Assembly: GCA_037178625.1 (NCBI GenBank)
Contig: CM074147.1
Coordinates: 868,001-932,000, forward strand
Direction: 5' to 3'
Length of the DNA: 64,000 nucleotides
Origin: Skeletonema tropicum
Lineage: Eukaryota > Bacillariophyta > Thalassiosirophyceae > Thalassiosirales > Thalassiosiraceae
Shown: positions 41,665 through 52,523 of the stretch, piece after piece
Position numbering within the stretch: position 1 is the first letter of the stretch
Layout of the letters: each line of letters begins with the position of its first letter
Program-made: the position numbers and the translations under genes
Notes under the pieces: model-generated
What the model saw: the letters and a program-made list of their open reading frames with translations, nothing else
What the model was told of the DNA's origin: nothing
Database searches by the model: none

Positions 41665-42065
41665 TGGCCATGTTTGATGTTTGGTATCATTATTTTGTGT
41701 GGAGCGAGAGCGAGGTGCTCGATGAGTTGAGAGAAATCGGCCCAAGTGATTTTCATAAGACTCATTATGGTCGTCATTTCTTCCAAACCCACGTAGGAAT
41801 TCAAAACTTGAATTGGGAAGACAGCTGCTTTTATATGCCAGTATCTTCTTGTGGATAAGATCCGTCAACACCCGACACCCGCACATGAATCCAATACAGC
41901 TGTTTTCATTTCAGAGATTCTGCACATACAAAATTTGAATTCCTACGTTGGTTCAGTATAAATGACGTATTGAGTCTTATAAAAATCACTTGGGCCGATT
42001 TTTCCCGCCTCCATCACTCATCAAGCATCTTCCGCACAAAATGATGCCAATCATGGCCCTACAAG
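41665..42065. repeat. long imperfect inverted repeat (foldback)
   Basis: Bases about 41665-41810 pair with the complement of about 41934-42065. Matching words include ATCGGCCCAAGTGATTTT, ATAAGACTCA, ACGTAGGAATTCAAA and GGTATCAT/GGCATCAT. The arms are about 130-145 bp with mismatches and small gaps, and a loop of about 120 bp. No coding content is evident in either arm. Confidence 0.75.
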
Positions 42066-43874
42066 ACCCAAAAGCGGATAGCCAGTTCTCACTAGGTAGC
42101 ATGCATCAGGTCTATCCTAAGCAATCATTTTGATCCAATGCACCTTAATATTCGAATAAGACCTTAGGATAGACCGGAGAACAGTCGTCATGAGCTCCAA
42201 GAAGACAATTCTGAAAGCATTCCGAGATATCACTATTCGTCCCACCCTAACCACCATCAGTGGAGTGTGACGAGTCTTTAGGTCATATATTGTAGGTCCG
42301 AATCATCAGACGAAGTCCCAACAATCATGTTCGCCACCATTTCGTTCTTCGACTTCGTCAGGAGGCTTGGACTGCGGAAATATGGGCAAGATGTTTAGGA
42401 GTATTTCACAATATCCACCTATTGCCGAGAAGAAACAACGCCGCAACACTACTTCATCATAGATCATAGCGGATACCTCATCATCACATGCAACAACATG
42501 ATATTTATTGCTCATTTGCGGCTGCCAACGTGTTTCCGAATCATTAGAAGTGAATGGCCCCTTGTTGTGAGGATAGCCGGTGAGGTACCCGGATACAATA
42601 CACTTGTGGAAGTATCTGATAAATTGATCGATAAAACTATGCAAGATAAAACAAGAACAACAATATTTCCTCAAAGAGCATCAACTATCTCCGAACAACG
42701 CTGTGATCACCTAGAGCACTCGCTGCTCGGGCGTTGGAATAAAATCCAGATGATGCTTCTTGCCCCATCAGGCATGAATCGACATTACTTCAGACCAACG
42801 TAGACAAAAGTAACAAATATCTGTTGAGAAGGCGGCTGAACTGGGTTGTACGTGACAATAGTAGGACAGGGGTCAATATGTGTGTCTTGCAACAATGAAC
42901 GTGATGTACAATAGTAAGACTGGAGATTGGTCCTTCCTGCCAAGCAAACACGTAGCTCAGTAGCATGCAGAACTGCCAATTAAGAAATATTACACAATAT
43001 TGACGGTTATAAATGTGAAGCTTGAAATGTAGTCGTAACACTAGCCTTGAGAAGTTGATTACAGTTTACAATTTTACTCATATCCTACAACACACGCGAT
43101 GCACAATAGATAATAACTGTTGTATGTTGTGTCGCAGCATCACCTTAACATGCAACTTCATAAAACCTTGAAAAATACGAGGAAGTACCAAAGATAATCT
43201 TCAATATCGGCGGAAGTATTAGCTCTTGTTTTATTCGCCCCATGGTCGTAGATTGGCTGCAGTGTCATACTTTAGAGGAGGTGGTATCTCTAAAAGTTCG
43301 ACAATGTTACCGACAAGATTTATAATTATTCCATCCGCTCGACACTTTCTTCACGCCCAAATAACATCATGAATGTCACATATGAAATAATGACGCTATG
43401 ATTTACTCCGTCGTTTGGTTCTACTCATTTCCTCGATGTCTTTGATCATACCTAGGTTGATAAGTGAACGCAAAACGCAAAGTACATGCACGATTTTTGG
43501 GACGTGATGATGAACATTTTAAGACTCTTCAGCGGTGGTTGAAGCAGGTTAAAGATATACACATATTCGCATCTAATACTTAACTGACGGTACTACTAGG
43601 AACGATTTGTTGCATTCATGTAGGCGGCGAGTTGCTGCACTGATGCTCCAGACTCCAGATGTATGTATGTCGTCATGGTGAATAAGGTGCTGGTTTTTGT
43701 GGGAGTGAGGGGAAAGAGACCAGTCGAGTCGAATCTGTGTCACACCTTGGTATGTTTCTACGGGCGGAATTAGTTTTTACGATAAACAGGATCGTTTTGA
43801 AAACAGCTGTAATATGTAAGTCGCACAAGCAGCAAGCAACAAACAACAAACAACTGCTACTGCCCGACATCATC
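42066..43874. other. intergenic, no gene recognised
   Basis: About 1.8 kb without convincing coding sequence. Minus frame 42306-42674 and plus frame 42498-42803 overlap each other and show no motif. The last 150 bases are the 5' leader of the hydrolase gene; its frame is open upstream but the ATG at 43875 is the natural start. Confidence 0.4.
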
Positions 43875-44750
43875 ATGGCAACCTCATGCTGCCCAGCCAA
43901 CTCATGGGGTGCCCCATTGCAAGTCAGCCACGGCACCAAATCATTAGAAGGAACCAAGGGTAAATTGTGCAAGATTGGCCCATCCAAAGATTTGGAAATT
44001 TACGTATCTCGACCATCAGAAGAAGGATCTCAAAAAGCTCTCTGCGTCCTGACAGATGTGTACGGATTGCAAAGTCGATTATTCGCCATATGCGACAAGT
44101 TGGCATCCGAAATAAACGTTACGGTTGTGGCATTGGATACTTTTCGAGGTGAAACGAAGGATGATCACTTTGGTAGTTTGCAAGAATTCAAAGAATGGCT
44201 TTTATGTCATCCGTTCGAGAGAGGTGTTGCTGAGGACGGCACATCGACAATAGTATATTATCCTGTCAAAGAGGACATCGAGTCATGCTTTGAGTTCCTA
44301 CTGGAAACGTACAGTATCCATTCATCAAATGTTGGTGCAGTTGGATTCTGCTGGGGCACTTGGGCTCTGACAAAGGCAAGCCAAATGAAATTGTTCAGTT
44401 GTGGTGTGGGGTTTCATCCATCGATTCGAATTGAAAGTGATGTGTTTGGTGGAGATCAAGAAGCCATCATGAAGGAGGCGGCGGATAATGCACCAATCTT
44501 GTTTTGTGTTGCTGGGAATGATTTGGACAATCTGAAACCATCAAAAGATGGAACGCTTGCTCGAATAATTGCATCGTCATCGAACGCCAAAGAGACAAGC
44601 GAAGGTGACAAAGCATCCCCTCGTTGCGTGGAGTTTGCGGAAATGATGCATGGGTGGGTATCACGAGGAGACACGAGTATAAAAAAGGTGGAAGAGGATG
44701 CTGAGGCTGCTCTGAATTTAGCTGTTGACTTTTTGAAACATTGGATGTAA
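43875..44750 (+). CDS. dienelactone hydrolase family protein
   Basis: The protein is 291 residues from the ATG at 43875 (MATSCCPANSWG). It is an alpha/beta hydrolase with a Cys nucleophile in GFCWGTW, an acid residue probably in AGNDLD, and His in MMHGWVSRGD. LCVLTDVYGLQS forms the first core strand and turn. These are the Cys-Asp-His triad positions of the DLH family, and length is typical. Members hydrolyse lactones or small esters in the cytosol; the natural substrate in diatoms is unknown. It is convergent with the pseudouridine synthase gene, 120 bases apart. Confidence 0.88.
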   Translation: MATSCCPANSWGAPLQVSHGTKSLEGTKGKLCKIGPSKDLEIYVSRPSEEGSQKALCVLTDVYGLQSRLFAICDKLASEINVTVVALDTFRGETKDDHFGSLQEFKEWLLCHPFERGVAEDGTSTIVYYPVKEDIESCFEFLLETYSIHSSNVGAVGFCWGTWALTKASQMKLFSCGVGFHPSIRIESDVFGGDQEAIMKEAADNAPILFCVAGNDLDNLKPSKDGTLARIIASSSNAKETSEGDKASPRCVEFAEMMHGWVSRGDTSIKKVEEDAEAALNLAVDFLKHWM

Positions 44751-44870
44751 CACAAATACTTATTTATTATGATGCAGAACTGAGTCTATTGAGAAGAATG
44801 GCTTAACAGGTCATGCATTCGACTATGGATTCTATCAAATATATTCTATCCCAGTAACCCAACCTTCTAA

Positions 44871-46757
44871 TCACATACTAGAACCACCTTGCCGAAGCTT
44901 GTGGTCATAAAATGCTTTATCTTCCACGGCAGTTTTACGCTTCTTCACAATATTCTCTTCATATCTCATTTTACGCTTTGAGCTCTTGTTGTCCTTGATT
45001 GATTTTACCTTTTCTTCATACGTAGTACCCTTACCCCGTTCCATAAGTGGTTGATGGACGGAAGATTCCGTATGTCCCTTTTGTTGACTCTCACTGCTAC
45101 CATTGGGTGGATAAGGGAACACGTTCAATATATTTTGAATTGTTTCCACTGCCGCACCCCAAGTTAGAGTGTCTTTGTTTGGACATTGTGCTTCCAAAGC
45201 TCGCTTCACTTCACCATCATCATGGACCAAATGCTTGCTGCGTTTTTGAATCTTCCTTCGACGTTCCGTATCAATCTGCTCCACAAAGTTCACGACATCC
45301 GTCCATCTAACTTCCGTTCCATCTTTCATACTATCCAAAGCATTCTTTGCTCTCTCCGATGCAATTGTATGCTTTTCCCACCGCTGCTCCAACGTCTTTT
45401 GAACGTCCCACAAGTTTCGTACAGTTCTACCTAACTTCAACTGACCAAAGGTACAATCTTGGAGCACCAAAGCCGCCTCACTAGCCAAATCATAGGAAGG
45501 CTTCGCAGGATTGGTCTTAACGTCCAGTAGATCCTTCACCAACTCGGGTGACTCTTGCCCACGTCCAATATGAAATAGAATCGACATGATACACCGAATT
45601 TGATGCCATAAAAATGCCTGTCCCACGATTTCAATATGACACATGTCTCTAGAAGAGGAAGGAGCTTCATCCTCTTCATTTTCCCAGTCGCCAGCAAGAA
45701 ACGATTCACCTTCCACTTCTACTGTAATCATCGCTTTCTCCGACACACAATAGACAAGTTGCGGACTCACAACTTTCCCTCTCACCAACACCCTCTCAAA
45801 ATTAGAAACTTGTTCACAATTCATTTTGCAAAAGTTGCGAAAGTCATGCCGTCCCATCATGTAATCTAGTCCCTTGGCCATGAGTGCCAGGTTGAGGTTT
45901 CGACGTGGAAAGAAGTATCGATAAGTGCGTCGGGAACAAGAGAAACGAGCGCTAAAGTCGGATGTTACCGGGCACCAGCCTAATATGCGGATTGAGGGGG
46001 GGAGCACGTTGTTGAGTATTTTGCAATAATCGTATTCATTGATTGTCTTTCGTTGATATGTCGGAGGTGCTGCTGCTGCTGCGTTTCCCTTCTTTTTGTT
46101 TTTGTTGCGAGGAAGAACAAAACACTCGAGACCATCTAGCGAATTCTTGGGCAAAGACTCCTCCTCCAGCACGTCACCAGGTTCCTCATCACTTCCAGCA
46201 TCAGTACGAGCTAACATTGGGAATGCACTTTTCAAGTACAATGCCACAACCTGTCCATTGGCATGAACTCCTTTGTCCGTCCTTCCACATCTGGAGTACT
46301 TGCTGCCCGTCCTCTTTGGCATTTGACCTTTGTTAGCTTCCTTAATTTCACTTTCAGTCAGCATGCCATTTTCCTCAGGAGATACTAACAAGCGTGTCTT
46401 CTCTAACGCTGCAAATAATTCCCTTTCTACAGAATCGTCATATTCTTTCCCGACATTTTGTGCAAAGCCTGAATAATTGGTTCCATCATACGAAAACTGC
46501 AGTGCTATGTGACGTGTTCTATGCTTCACGATTGGTTCATCTGCAGTGTCTTTAATTTTTTTCGAGTGCTGGCTGCGTTGCGCTGATTGATTTGTTGATG
46601 ATGCCATTGTTGCGGCACGTGCAGCTTCACTTGCATCCGATATGGAAACTTTGCCAGATTTGAGCAAATGACGAAGCACTCTACTGGCATCTGCGCTGTC
46701 GACCAAACCAATCTGGCTGAAAACATCTTCAGTATTATTATTTACGGTAGTCGACAT
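44871..46757 (-). CDS. PUS3: tRNA pseudouridine synthase, PUS3/DEG1 type
   Basis: This is a 628-residue single-exon gene of the TruA family, which makes pseudouridine at positions 38/39 of tRNA anticodon stems. Visible motifs: LQFSYDGTNYSGFAQ; the catalytic Asp in SRCGRTDKGVHANGQV; NNVLPPSIRILGWCPV; FSARFSCSRRTYRYFFPR; MMGRHDFRNFCKMN; and FLWHQIRCIMSILFHIG. The HDFRNFCKMN and RRTYRYFFPR signatures fit PUS3/Deg1 better than PUS1. The N-terminus (about 75 residues) and a charged C-terminal tail (about 170 residues ending in KRKMRYEENIVKKRK) are extensions, the tail having nuclear-signal character. An insert of about 45 residues holds an Ala run. Confidence 0.92.
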   Translation of the reverse strand: MSTTVNNNTEDVFSQIGLVDSADASRVLRHLLKSGKVSISDASEAARAATMASSTNQSAQRSQHSKKIKDTADEPIVKHRTRHIALQFSYDGTNYSGFAQNVGKEYDDSVERELFAALEKTRLLVSPEENGMLTESEIKEANKGQMPKRTGSKYSRCGRTDKGVHANGQVVALYLKSAFPMLARTDAGSDEEPGDVLEEESLPKNSLDGLECFVLPRNKNKKKGNAAAAAPPTYQRKTINEYDYCKILNNVLPPSIRILGWCPVTSDFSARFSCSRRTYRYFFPRRNLNLALMAKGLDYMMGRHDFRNFCKMNCEQVSNFERVLVRGKVVSPQLVYCVSEKAMITVEVEGESFLAGDWENEEDEAPSSSRDMCHIEIVGQAFLWHQIRCIMSILFHIGRGQESPELVKDLLDVKTNPAKPSYDLASEAALVLQDCTFGQLKLGRTVRNLWDVQKTLEQRWEKHTIASERAKNALDSMKDGTEVRWTDVVNFVEQIDTERRRKIQKRSKHLVHDDGEVKRALEAQCPNKDTLTWGAAVETIQNILNVFPYPPNGSSESQQKGHTESSVHQPLMERGKGTTYEEKVKSIKDNKSSKRKMRYEENIVKKRKTAVEDKAFYDHKLRQGGSSM

Positions 46758-48834
46758 GATGGAATTGTATCAGTAGAACTTTCGTCCTCGCTATCTTCAT
46801 CCACAACAACTACCAGCTAAATATATAGTTATATCTACCTCTCGCTGTTGCCTGTGAATTATAGCTGTCCCTGCTGCTTGTTAGGTGGCCATCGCTGTCA
46901 TGCTTGGAAAGCCCCACAAGCGCCGCGCGTGGAGGAGAAGGAGGCTCCGCGCGCTTGGAAAAAACGAATCCATCTATCACTTGAGCCGGAGGTAACTTTT
47001 ACGCAACCTTAAAATCAGACACCACTAGGGTTATTTTCCAATTTATGGATTCCGACGTTCAATAAAGAGAAAGGGTCAGCTGTGTGTAAGAATAATTGCC
47101 TAACCTTAATGAAAAACGTTACCGTTTTAAGGCTATTTGCGTCTAATGTAGCTTACACATGAAGATGGTTAGAAGAAGATTATGTGTTTTGAGAAAGCAC
47201 AAGCAAGATCGACTGAGGCTGTGCCTGCATGCCGTCCTACCTCCACAAAGTTTGGATCTTCATCACGAGGAGACATGCCCTTCAATTTCTCCCATTCGGA
47301 AACACACTTTGACAACGCCTCGCTCATGATTGCGGAAGGCTCAAATGCACGGAGTCATCCCATTGCTTCCAGTAGATCTGCCTGCTCCACAATGTGCAAC
47401 GTGCCAAAGCAAAGCCGAAGTCCGAAGTCATCAAAGACCAAAGAATGTTATGCCAGCAATTTCAAACCAACGAAGTAGTGTCCGATGCTAATTAGTTAAT
47501 GATGAGTTTGGATAGGTTTGTGTCAAGTTGAGGTCCTCAAAAATGCATCCAAGACTGATATAAGAGACAGAGAAGCACAAAATTACAACGAGAACAAGAA
47601 GAGCAGAGAGAACAACAAAATCAACAAGTCAAACTCCAAGGCTCTTAAGGATGCATTCACCTCTGCCGGCTGCCGGACTATGCAGTTAGCAGTAAAGGAT
47701 CAGTAGTACCTGTTGGCAATGATCAAGAGGACGTCTTGGCAGACAAAATCCCTGTAACAAAATGCTGCGATGTACGATGTAGAGATGAGCTTGAATTATC
47801 AAGGTCGGCGAGTAACTCGAACAGTATCAATGGAAAAGCAAGAAAACAAGCGCAAGGCCACTTTTCTTCTCGAAATATCAGAAACTGTCTCTGATAGCTC
47901 TACAACTATCTATAGTAATGCATGGACTTCTTCTTCTACTGTGACCTGTCGGATCACATGCGCTTGATCTTGATGAGTGTAAAACGACTGAACTGCTTGC
48001 GCAAAGAATGGCGCGAATGGAGGAACGTTTGGGGCATCTTCTTCAGTGCATATGTACCAGTGTCAGTTTGCAAGCTTCCGCGTCCTTGCCTCAGAGACTG
48101 GAGGCACGCCTCTATCCTTCTTCCACGTATCTGAATCCTGATGCATCGTAGCCGAAGAAACACGGATGCCTTCAACAAATTCTGGGTGGAGAAGATGGCT
48201 GCAGGGGTTTCCTTCACATGCAATTCTGATGGCAGTGGCAAGCAGATTGATGCAACATTCAGGCATTTCCGCCTCTTGAAGAATGGCAACTTGCCACGCA
48301 GCTTAAGGAGATTTAAGGATATCTTACACTTTGTATCACTTCTTTTATTCTCTACTGTGTCTGTAACACATGCACGCCCGCAGTGCCAAAATAGAGATCT
48401 CTAATCCGCTATTTACGATGTCGTCAAGAAATCGCATTTCCTCAACCAAAAAGACAAACATCTTGGACGGAGGAGCAGGGTGTCCTCCGGATGCAGCAAT
48501 TGCAGATTCACAATGCATAATTGATTCTTCTATGCACAACAACTTCAACCTACCAAAATTACTACTATCACACCAGCTCCAAACCCAAGCAGGCATCTCT
48601 TCGTGTTGCCTCTTGTCCTTACAAATATTGACGCCCGGTCCGCCCATCAATAATGACGTTATTGAGTCTTCATTTTTATTGTATTTTCCATTTGTGGCGA
48701 GCGATCGCATGATGTTGAGATAGATAAGTAGATAGATTATTCAATTATAAGGTACTTAAGGGTACCTGAGTAACGTACCTATGAGAGTAAACATATTTTG
48801 TTATCTACTCCTACCTGTCTATCTATGTATCAAT
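46758..48834 (+). other. intergenic, with a possible decayed coding stretch at 47518-48250
   Basis: The first 400 bases are the pseudouridine synthase promoter region. From about 47518, plus-strand frames look partly coding (DIRDREAQNYNENKKSRENNK, later LLAQRMARMEERLGHLLQC, coiled-coil-like) but are interrupted by stops and frame changes. I cannot assemble a gene. A spliced gene of unknown family or an old transposon-derived remnant are both possible. Confidence 0.25.
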
Positions 48835-48884
48835 CTATCTATGTACCATATGGTACTTATAAGTACCATATGGTACATAGATAG
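48835..48884. repeat. perfect 50-bp palindrome
   Basis: The 50 bases starting CTATCTATGTACCATATGG and ending CCATATGGTACATAGATAG equal their own reverse complement, with centre TTAT/AA. Nested GTACCATATGGTAC palindromes occur in each arm. There is no spacer, so it could form a cruciform or a 25-bp hairpin in RNA. It overlaps the end of the decayed minus-strand frames. Confidence 0.95.
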
Positions 48885-49732
48885 GGCTTTGGGTGATAGA
48901 TGTTGTGATTCTGGTCTAAATTGATAGCCAAGACAGCCTGCGATTCTCGGGTCGACTGCGGCAGGTCAACTTCTACCTGCACTGTAACTGTCGCTCTATT
49001 GAGAATTGCCTCAAATTCTGACTTCATGTTGCTATATTTATTTGTAAACACAGCTTCTCCAAGATTATGCGCATCGTCCTTGACTCCAGCCATTTCCACA
49101 CAGTACTTCACATTGTCCTGGCTTTGGGGTTTCTGCCTATTGATGATACTAAGCAACAGTTTCGTAGACTTGTTCCCTGCATCAATTGAGAGCTTAAACA
49201 ACATCACATCTTGAAACATTGTGAGCAAGCGATCTGCACCACCTTGTCATTGACTCCGTGTTTGAGGTGTAAGAAATATCCGGCGTCATCCCCAAGCATG
49301 TCCTCATATGGTATACACACCGATCCCAGTGGTTTGGTTATAAATGCGTCGTCCACCATGGTAACGTCAACGCCACTCATATTGGATGAATTCTCGTCAT
49401 ATCCAGCGACCACGTTGCAAAGATCTATTAGAACACTGATGTCATGCCATCTTCCCATCCCATCGTCATTTCGTCTGACGATGAAAGCAACTGCCTTCCG
49501 AAGAATGGCTAACGCATTTCTAGATTTGAACGATGTCATAATACTCTACATTAGGCGCCACCACTCTGGGGGCATCAAATGATGAGCCGGGATTTGGATT
49601 CATGCGGAGTAGTAGCATCACTTTGAGCCATCTTTGGCTGTGCCCCCAAAGTGCTGATGTCGGCGTACGTGCCCGAAAAGGGGACTTTATCACTAACAAC
49701 GCCCTAGTTATTTCTTCGCAACAGGGTGTCAA
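48857..49732 (-). pseudogene. decayed coding region of unknown family
   Basis: Minus-strand frames 49204-49539 (GRWHDISVLIDLCNVVAGYD, YFLHLKHGVNDK) and 48857-49228 (RLLTMFQDVMLFKLSIDAGN, KSTKLLLSIINRQKPQ) look like one protein broken by a frame change near 49240, around GACAAGGTGGTGCAGATCGC. A third frame (49520-49732) may be its upstream part. The style recalls repetitive diatom gene families of unknown function. The 3' end runs into the 50-bp palindrome. Confidence 0.4.
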
Positions 49733-49843
49733 AAAAGTTTTTTTGAGGTTTTTTAAAAATTCATTCGATTTATAAGAAAACTGGTCTTGGCCACATTCGG
49801 CCCCTTTGGGAAACCGTGCTTAGCAACCTTCTCTACTGGCACT

Positions 49844-49886
49844 AAGTAGTGCCTAGAGAGTAGCACTACTTCTCTAGGCACTACTT
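49844..49886. repeat. 43-bp inverted repeat with 16-bp perfect arms
   Basis: AAGTAGTGCCTAGAGA pairs with TCTCTAGGCACTACTT across an 11-base loop. A near-homologous piece (CTACACTCTCTAGAGACACC) follows at 49919. The sequence is intergenic, downstream of the esterase-like gene on the minus strand. Confidence 0.85.
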
Positions 49887-50159
49887 AAAGATACATAGAT
49901 TATTTTAGTCACCACTACCTACACTCTCTAGAGACACCGGTGTCAGTACTTAGAGAAAGAAGAATTTAATGAAAAATCTATCTATCTATCATTAAGTTGC
50001 GAATCTCGTAGCTATCCAACTCTTTACAGGGCAGATGGCTGAGAACTGAGAACGAACATCCTGGCTAGCTCACCAGACTTAGCCCTGTGCAATCATTAAC
50101 CCAGCGTATATTCACTCCCATTATAGTAACATTCTTTCCTTCCTGAGTGGCATACAGCA

Positions 50160-52523
50160 CTAGGATTTATTTTCAATTTGAATGGGAAATTGTGCATGAA
50201 CACTGAGCGACTCCATGCAGGCATTTTGCTGTTCTGGAAGTGTTTGCAGCCCCATTGCGATACCATGCCACGTCAAATCAAATCTCCAAGGGCTGTAGCA
50301 ATAGTGGGTACAATCACCAAAACCTAAATGGAACCCAGACAGAGGCCTAAGTGCATTGAAGCTTTTAATGACAGAGATCTTTCCAAGCAAGCCGTTCTTC
50401 TCAAAAAACCTGATGGCCGCTTCATTTCGATAGTTGTTGTAAACACCAGAATCTTGACACTGGCTCGCTTGGCCACCCCAAGTCCCATCCTTGGTAGCGA
50501 AGTGTTGTGGCTCGTGTTCCCTCCACATGAAAGGATACCGTCCAACTTGATCGATCGCCTGAAAATCATCAACTGTGAACTTCTTCTCCATCCATTCATC
50601 AAAAGCCTCAAGAGAATTTGCATGCACGCCGTAGTTGTAAATGATAGGACCTGCCTCATCCAAATATTTATGCCGTGTACGTTGCCATCTAGCATGATCC
50701 CATACATATCGAACTCGTATCTTGGGACAGTATTGACTGGATCGTGTTGTAAGCTCACATGTGTCTTCCAGAAGCCCATCTTCGTCATTAATGTCACATT
50801 TCTTTTTGTCGGGTATCTCATAACCAAGACTTGTCAACTTGCAAATAGCTGCAGACGCTTGGTCTTGTGTAAGGGACTGACCGACGAACCATAATACACA
50901 GGTGTCAATTTGAGGTGCCCTACCCCCAAGGTGCTTGTTATTCATGCGTTCCACCCTAGTCATTCTGAACTTGTTTGTGATGCGTTCCAAGTTTTGCTGT
51001 TGTACGAAGTAGTGAAGGTATTCTAACATGTTTTGCGCACTACCATCAAGGACTGGCATGTCAGGCTTCAAAAACAGTCCTTCATACTCAGGTTGATCCG
51101 AACTAATTTTTGTGTCACTCTTACGACACTGGCCGACACAGCACCGCTTTAGATTTATGCCCTTTGCGTGTGAAGAGCATTGATCTCCTCTTTCATCCAT
51201 TGGTACTTTCATCCACGAAAGATCGTCGGGTACTTGCGGAAGAAGCTGGCATGGCTGTGGCGAATGATAAGCTTGTACTTGTGCATCAACATTGTGCGAC
51301 TCCATGCAAGCATTTTGCTGTTCTGGAAGTGTTTGCAGCCCCATTGCGATACCATGCCACGTCAAATCAAATCTCCAAGGGCTGTAGCAATAGTGGGTAC
51401 AATCACCAAAACCTAAATGGAACCCAGACAGAGGCCTAAGTGCATTGAAGCTCTTAATGACAGAGATCTTTCCAAGCAAGCCGTTCTTCTCAAAAAACCT
51501 GATGGCTGCTTCATTCCGATAGTTATTGTAAACACTAGAATCTTGACACTGGCTCGCTTGGCCACCCCAAGTCCCATCCTCGGTAGCGAAGTGTTGTGGC
51601 TCGTGTTCCCTCCACATGAAAGGATACCGTCCAACTTGATCGATCGCCTGAAAATCATCAACTGTGAACTTCTTCTCCATCCATTCATCAAAAGCCTCAA
51701 GAGAATTTGCATGCACGCCGTAGTTGTAAATGATAGGACCTGCCTCGTCCAAATATTTATGCCGTGAACGTTGCCATCTAGCATGATCCCATGTAAATCG
51801 AACTCGTATCTTGGGACAGTATTGACTGGATCGTGTTGCAAGCTCACATGTGTCTTCCAGAAGCCCATCTTCGTCATTAATGTCACATTTCTTTTTGTCG
51901 GGTATCTCATAACCAAGACTTGTCAACTTGCAAATAGCTGCTGACGCTTGGTCTTGTGTAAGGGACTGACCGACGAACCATAATACACAGGTATCAATTT
52001 GAGGTGCCCTACCCCCAAGGTGCTTGTTATTCATGCGTTCCACCCAATTCATACTGAAATCGTTTTTGATGCGTTCCAAGTTTTGCTGTTGTACGAAGTA
52101 GTGAAGGTATTCTAACATGTTTTGCGCACTACCATCAAGGACTGGCATGTCAGGCTTCAAAAACAGTCCTTCGTACTCAGGTTGGTACGAACTAATTTTT
52201 GTGTCACTCTTACGACATTGACCGACACAGCACCGCTTTAGATTTATGCCCTTTGCGTGTGAAGAGCATTGATCTCCTCTTTCATCCATAGGGACTTTTA
52301 TCCATGAGAGATCGTCGGGTACTTCCGGAAGAAGCTGGCATGACGGGTGATCAGCTTGACCTTTTAGTGACTGATCTTTGAGCAGCACGGAATAGCATTC
52401 CGGAGTATGGTACTTGATGAGGAATGCACCAGCCGCGACGGAAACAATGAGGAGGATGAGAGAGGATGCTTTTACTGGAGACCCCTCCTTCTTCATCCTC
52501 ATGATGCTCATGATCATGGCCAT
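50160..52523 (-). CDS. type II membrane protein with two tandem TBL/PC-esterase-like domains
   Basis: The protein is 787 residues from the ATG at 52523; the frame is open upstream only with GTG. A signal anchor (SLILLIVSVAAGAFLI) is followed by two near-identical domains of 363-residue period. Each shows VLWFVGQSLTQDQASAAIC, in the position of the GDS block of plant TBL/PMR5 acyl-esterases (Asp replaced by Gln, Ser kept). Each also shows PFMWREHEPQHFAT and GDCTHYCYSPWRFDLTWHG, matching the DxxH block. A Cys-rich head (KRCCVGQC) starts each domain. TBL proteins acetylate or esterify cell-wall polysaccharides in the Golgi, and a similar role on diatom polysaccharide is inference. The assignment rests on these two blocks. 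Confidence 0.6.
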   Translation of the reverse strand: MAMIMSIMRMKKEGSPVKASSLILLIVSVAAGAFLIKYHTPECYSVLLKDQSLKGQADHPSCQLLPEVPDDLSWIKVPMDERGDQCSSHAKGINLKRCCVGQCRKSDTKISSYQPEYEGLFLKPDMPVLDGSAQNMLEYLHYFVQQQNLERIKNDFSMNWVERMNNKHLGGRAPQIDTCVLWFVGQSLTQDQASAAICKLTSLGYEIPDKKKCDINDEDGLLEDTCELATRSSQYCPKIRVRFTWDHARWQRSRHKYLDEAGPIIYNYGVHANSLEAFDEWMEKKFTVDDFQAIDQVGRYPFMWREHEPQHFATEDGTWGGQASQCQDSSVYNNYRNEAAIRFFEKNGLLGKISVIKSFNALRPLSGFHLGFGDCTHYCYSPWRFDLTWHGIAMGLQTLPEQQNACMESHNVDAQVQAYHSPQPCQLLPQVPDDLSWMKVPMDERGDQCSSHAKGINLKRCCVGQCRKSDTKISSDQPEYEGLFLKPDMPVLDGSAQNMLEYLHYFVQQQNLERITNKFRMTRVERMNNKHLGGRAPQIDTCVLWFVGQSLTQDQASAAICKLTSLGYEIPDKKKCDINDEDGLLEDTCELTTRSSQYCPKIRVRYVWDHARWQRTRHKYLDEAGPIIYNYGVHANSLEAFDEWMEKKFTVDDFQAIDQVGRYPFMWREHEPQHFATKDGTWGGQASQCQDSGVYNNYRNEAAIRFFEKNGLLGKISVIKSFNALRPLSGFHLGFGDCTHYCYSPWRFDLTWHGIAMGLQTLPEQQNACMESLSVHAQFPIQIENKS
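50192..52345. repeat. 1089-bp in-frame tandem gene duplication
   Basis: Bases 50192-51256 and 51281-52345 are direct copies at a period of 1089 bp (363 codons) with only scattered substitutions. Examples are CGACTCCATGCAGGCATTTT versus CGACTCCATGCAAGCATTTT. The duplication fused two domains into one reading frame. Confidence 0.92.

Noticed and set aside
42306..42803. Overlapping minus (122 aa) and plus (101 aa) frames
   Set aside because: They overlap on opposite strands, lack motifs, and neither shows conserved-looking composition.
48345..48723. Opposed frames of 117 and 121 residues
   Set aside because: They are mirror frames with no recognisable domain; I could not decide for either strand and call neither.
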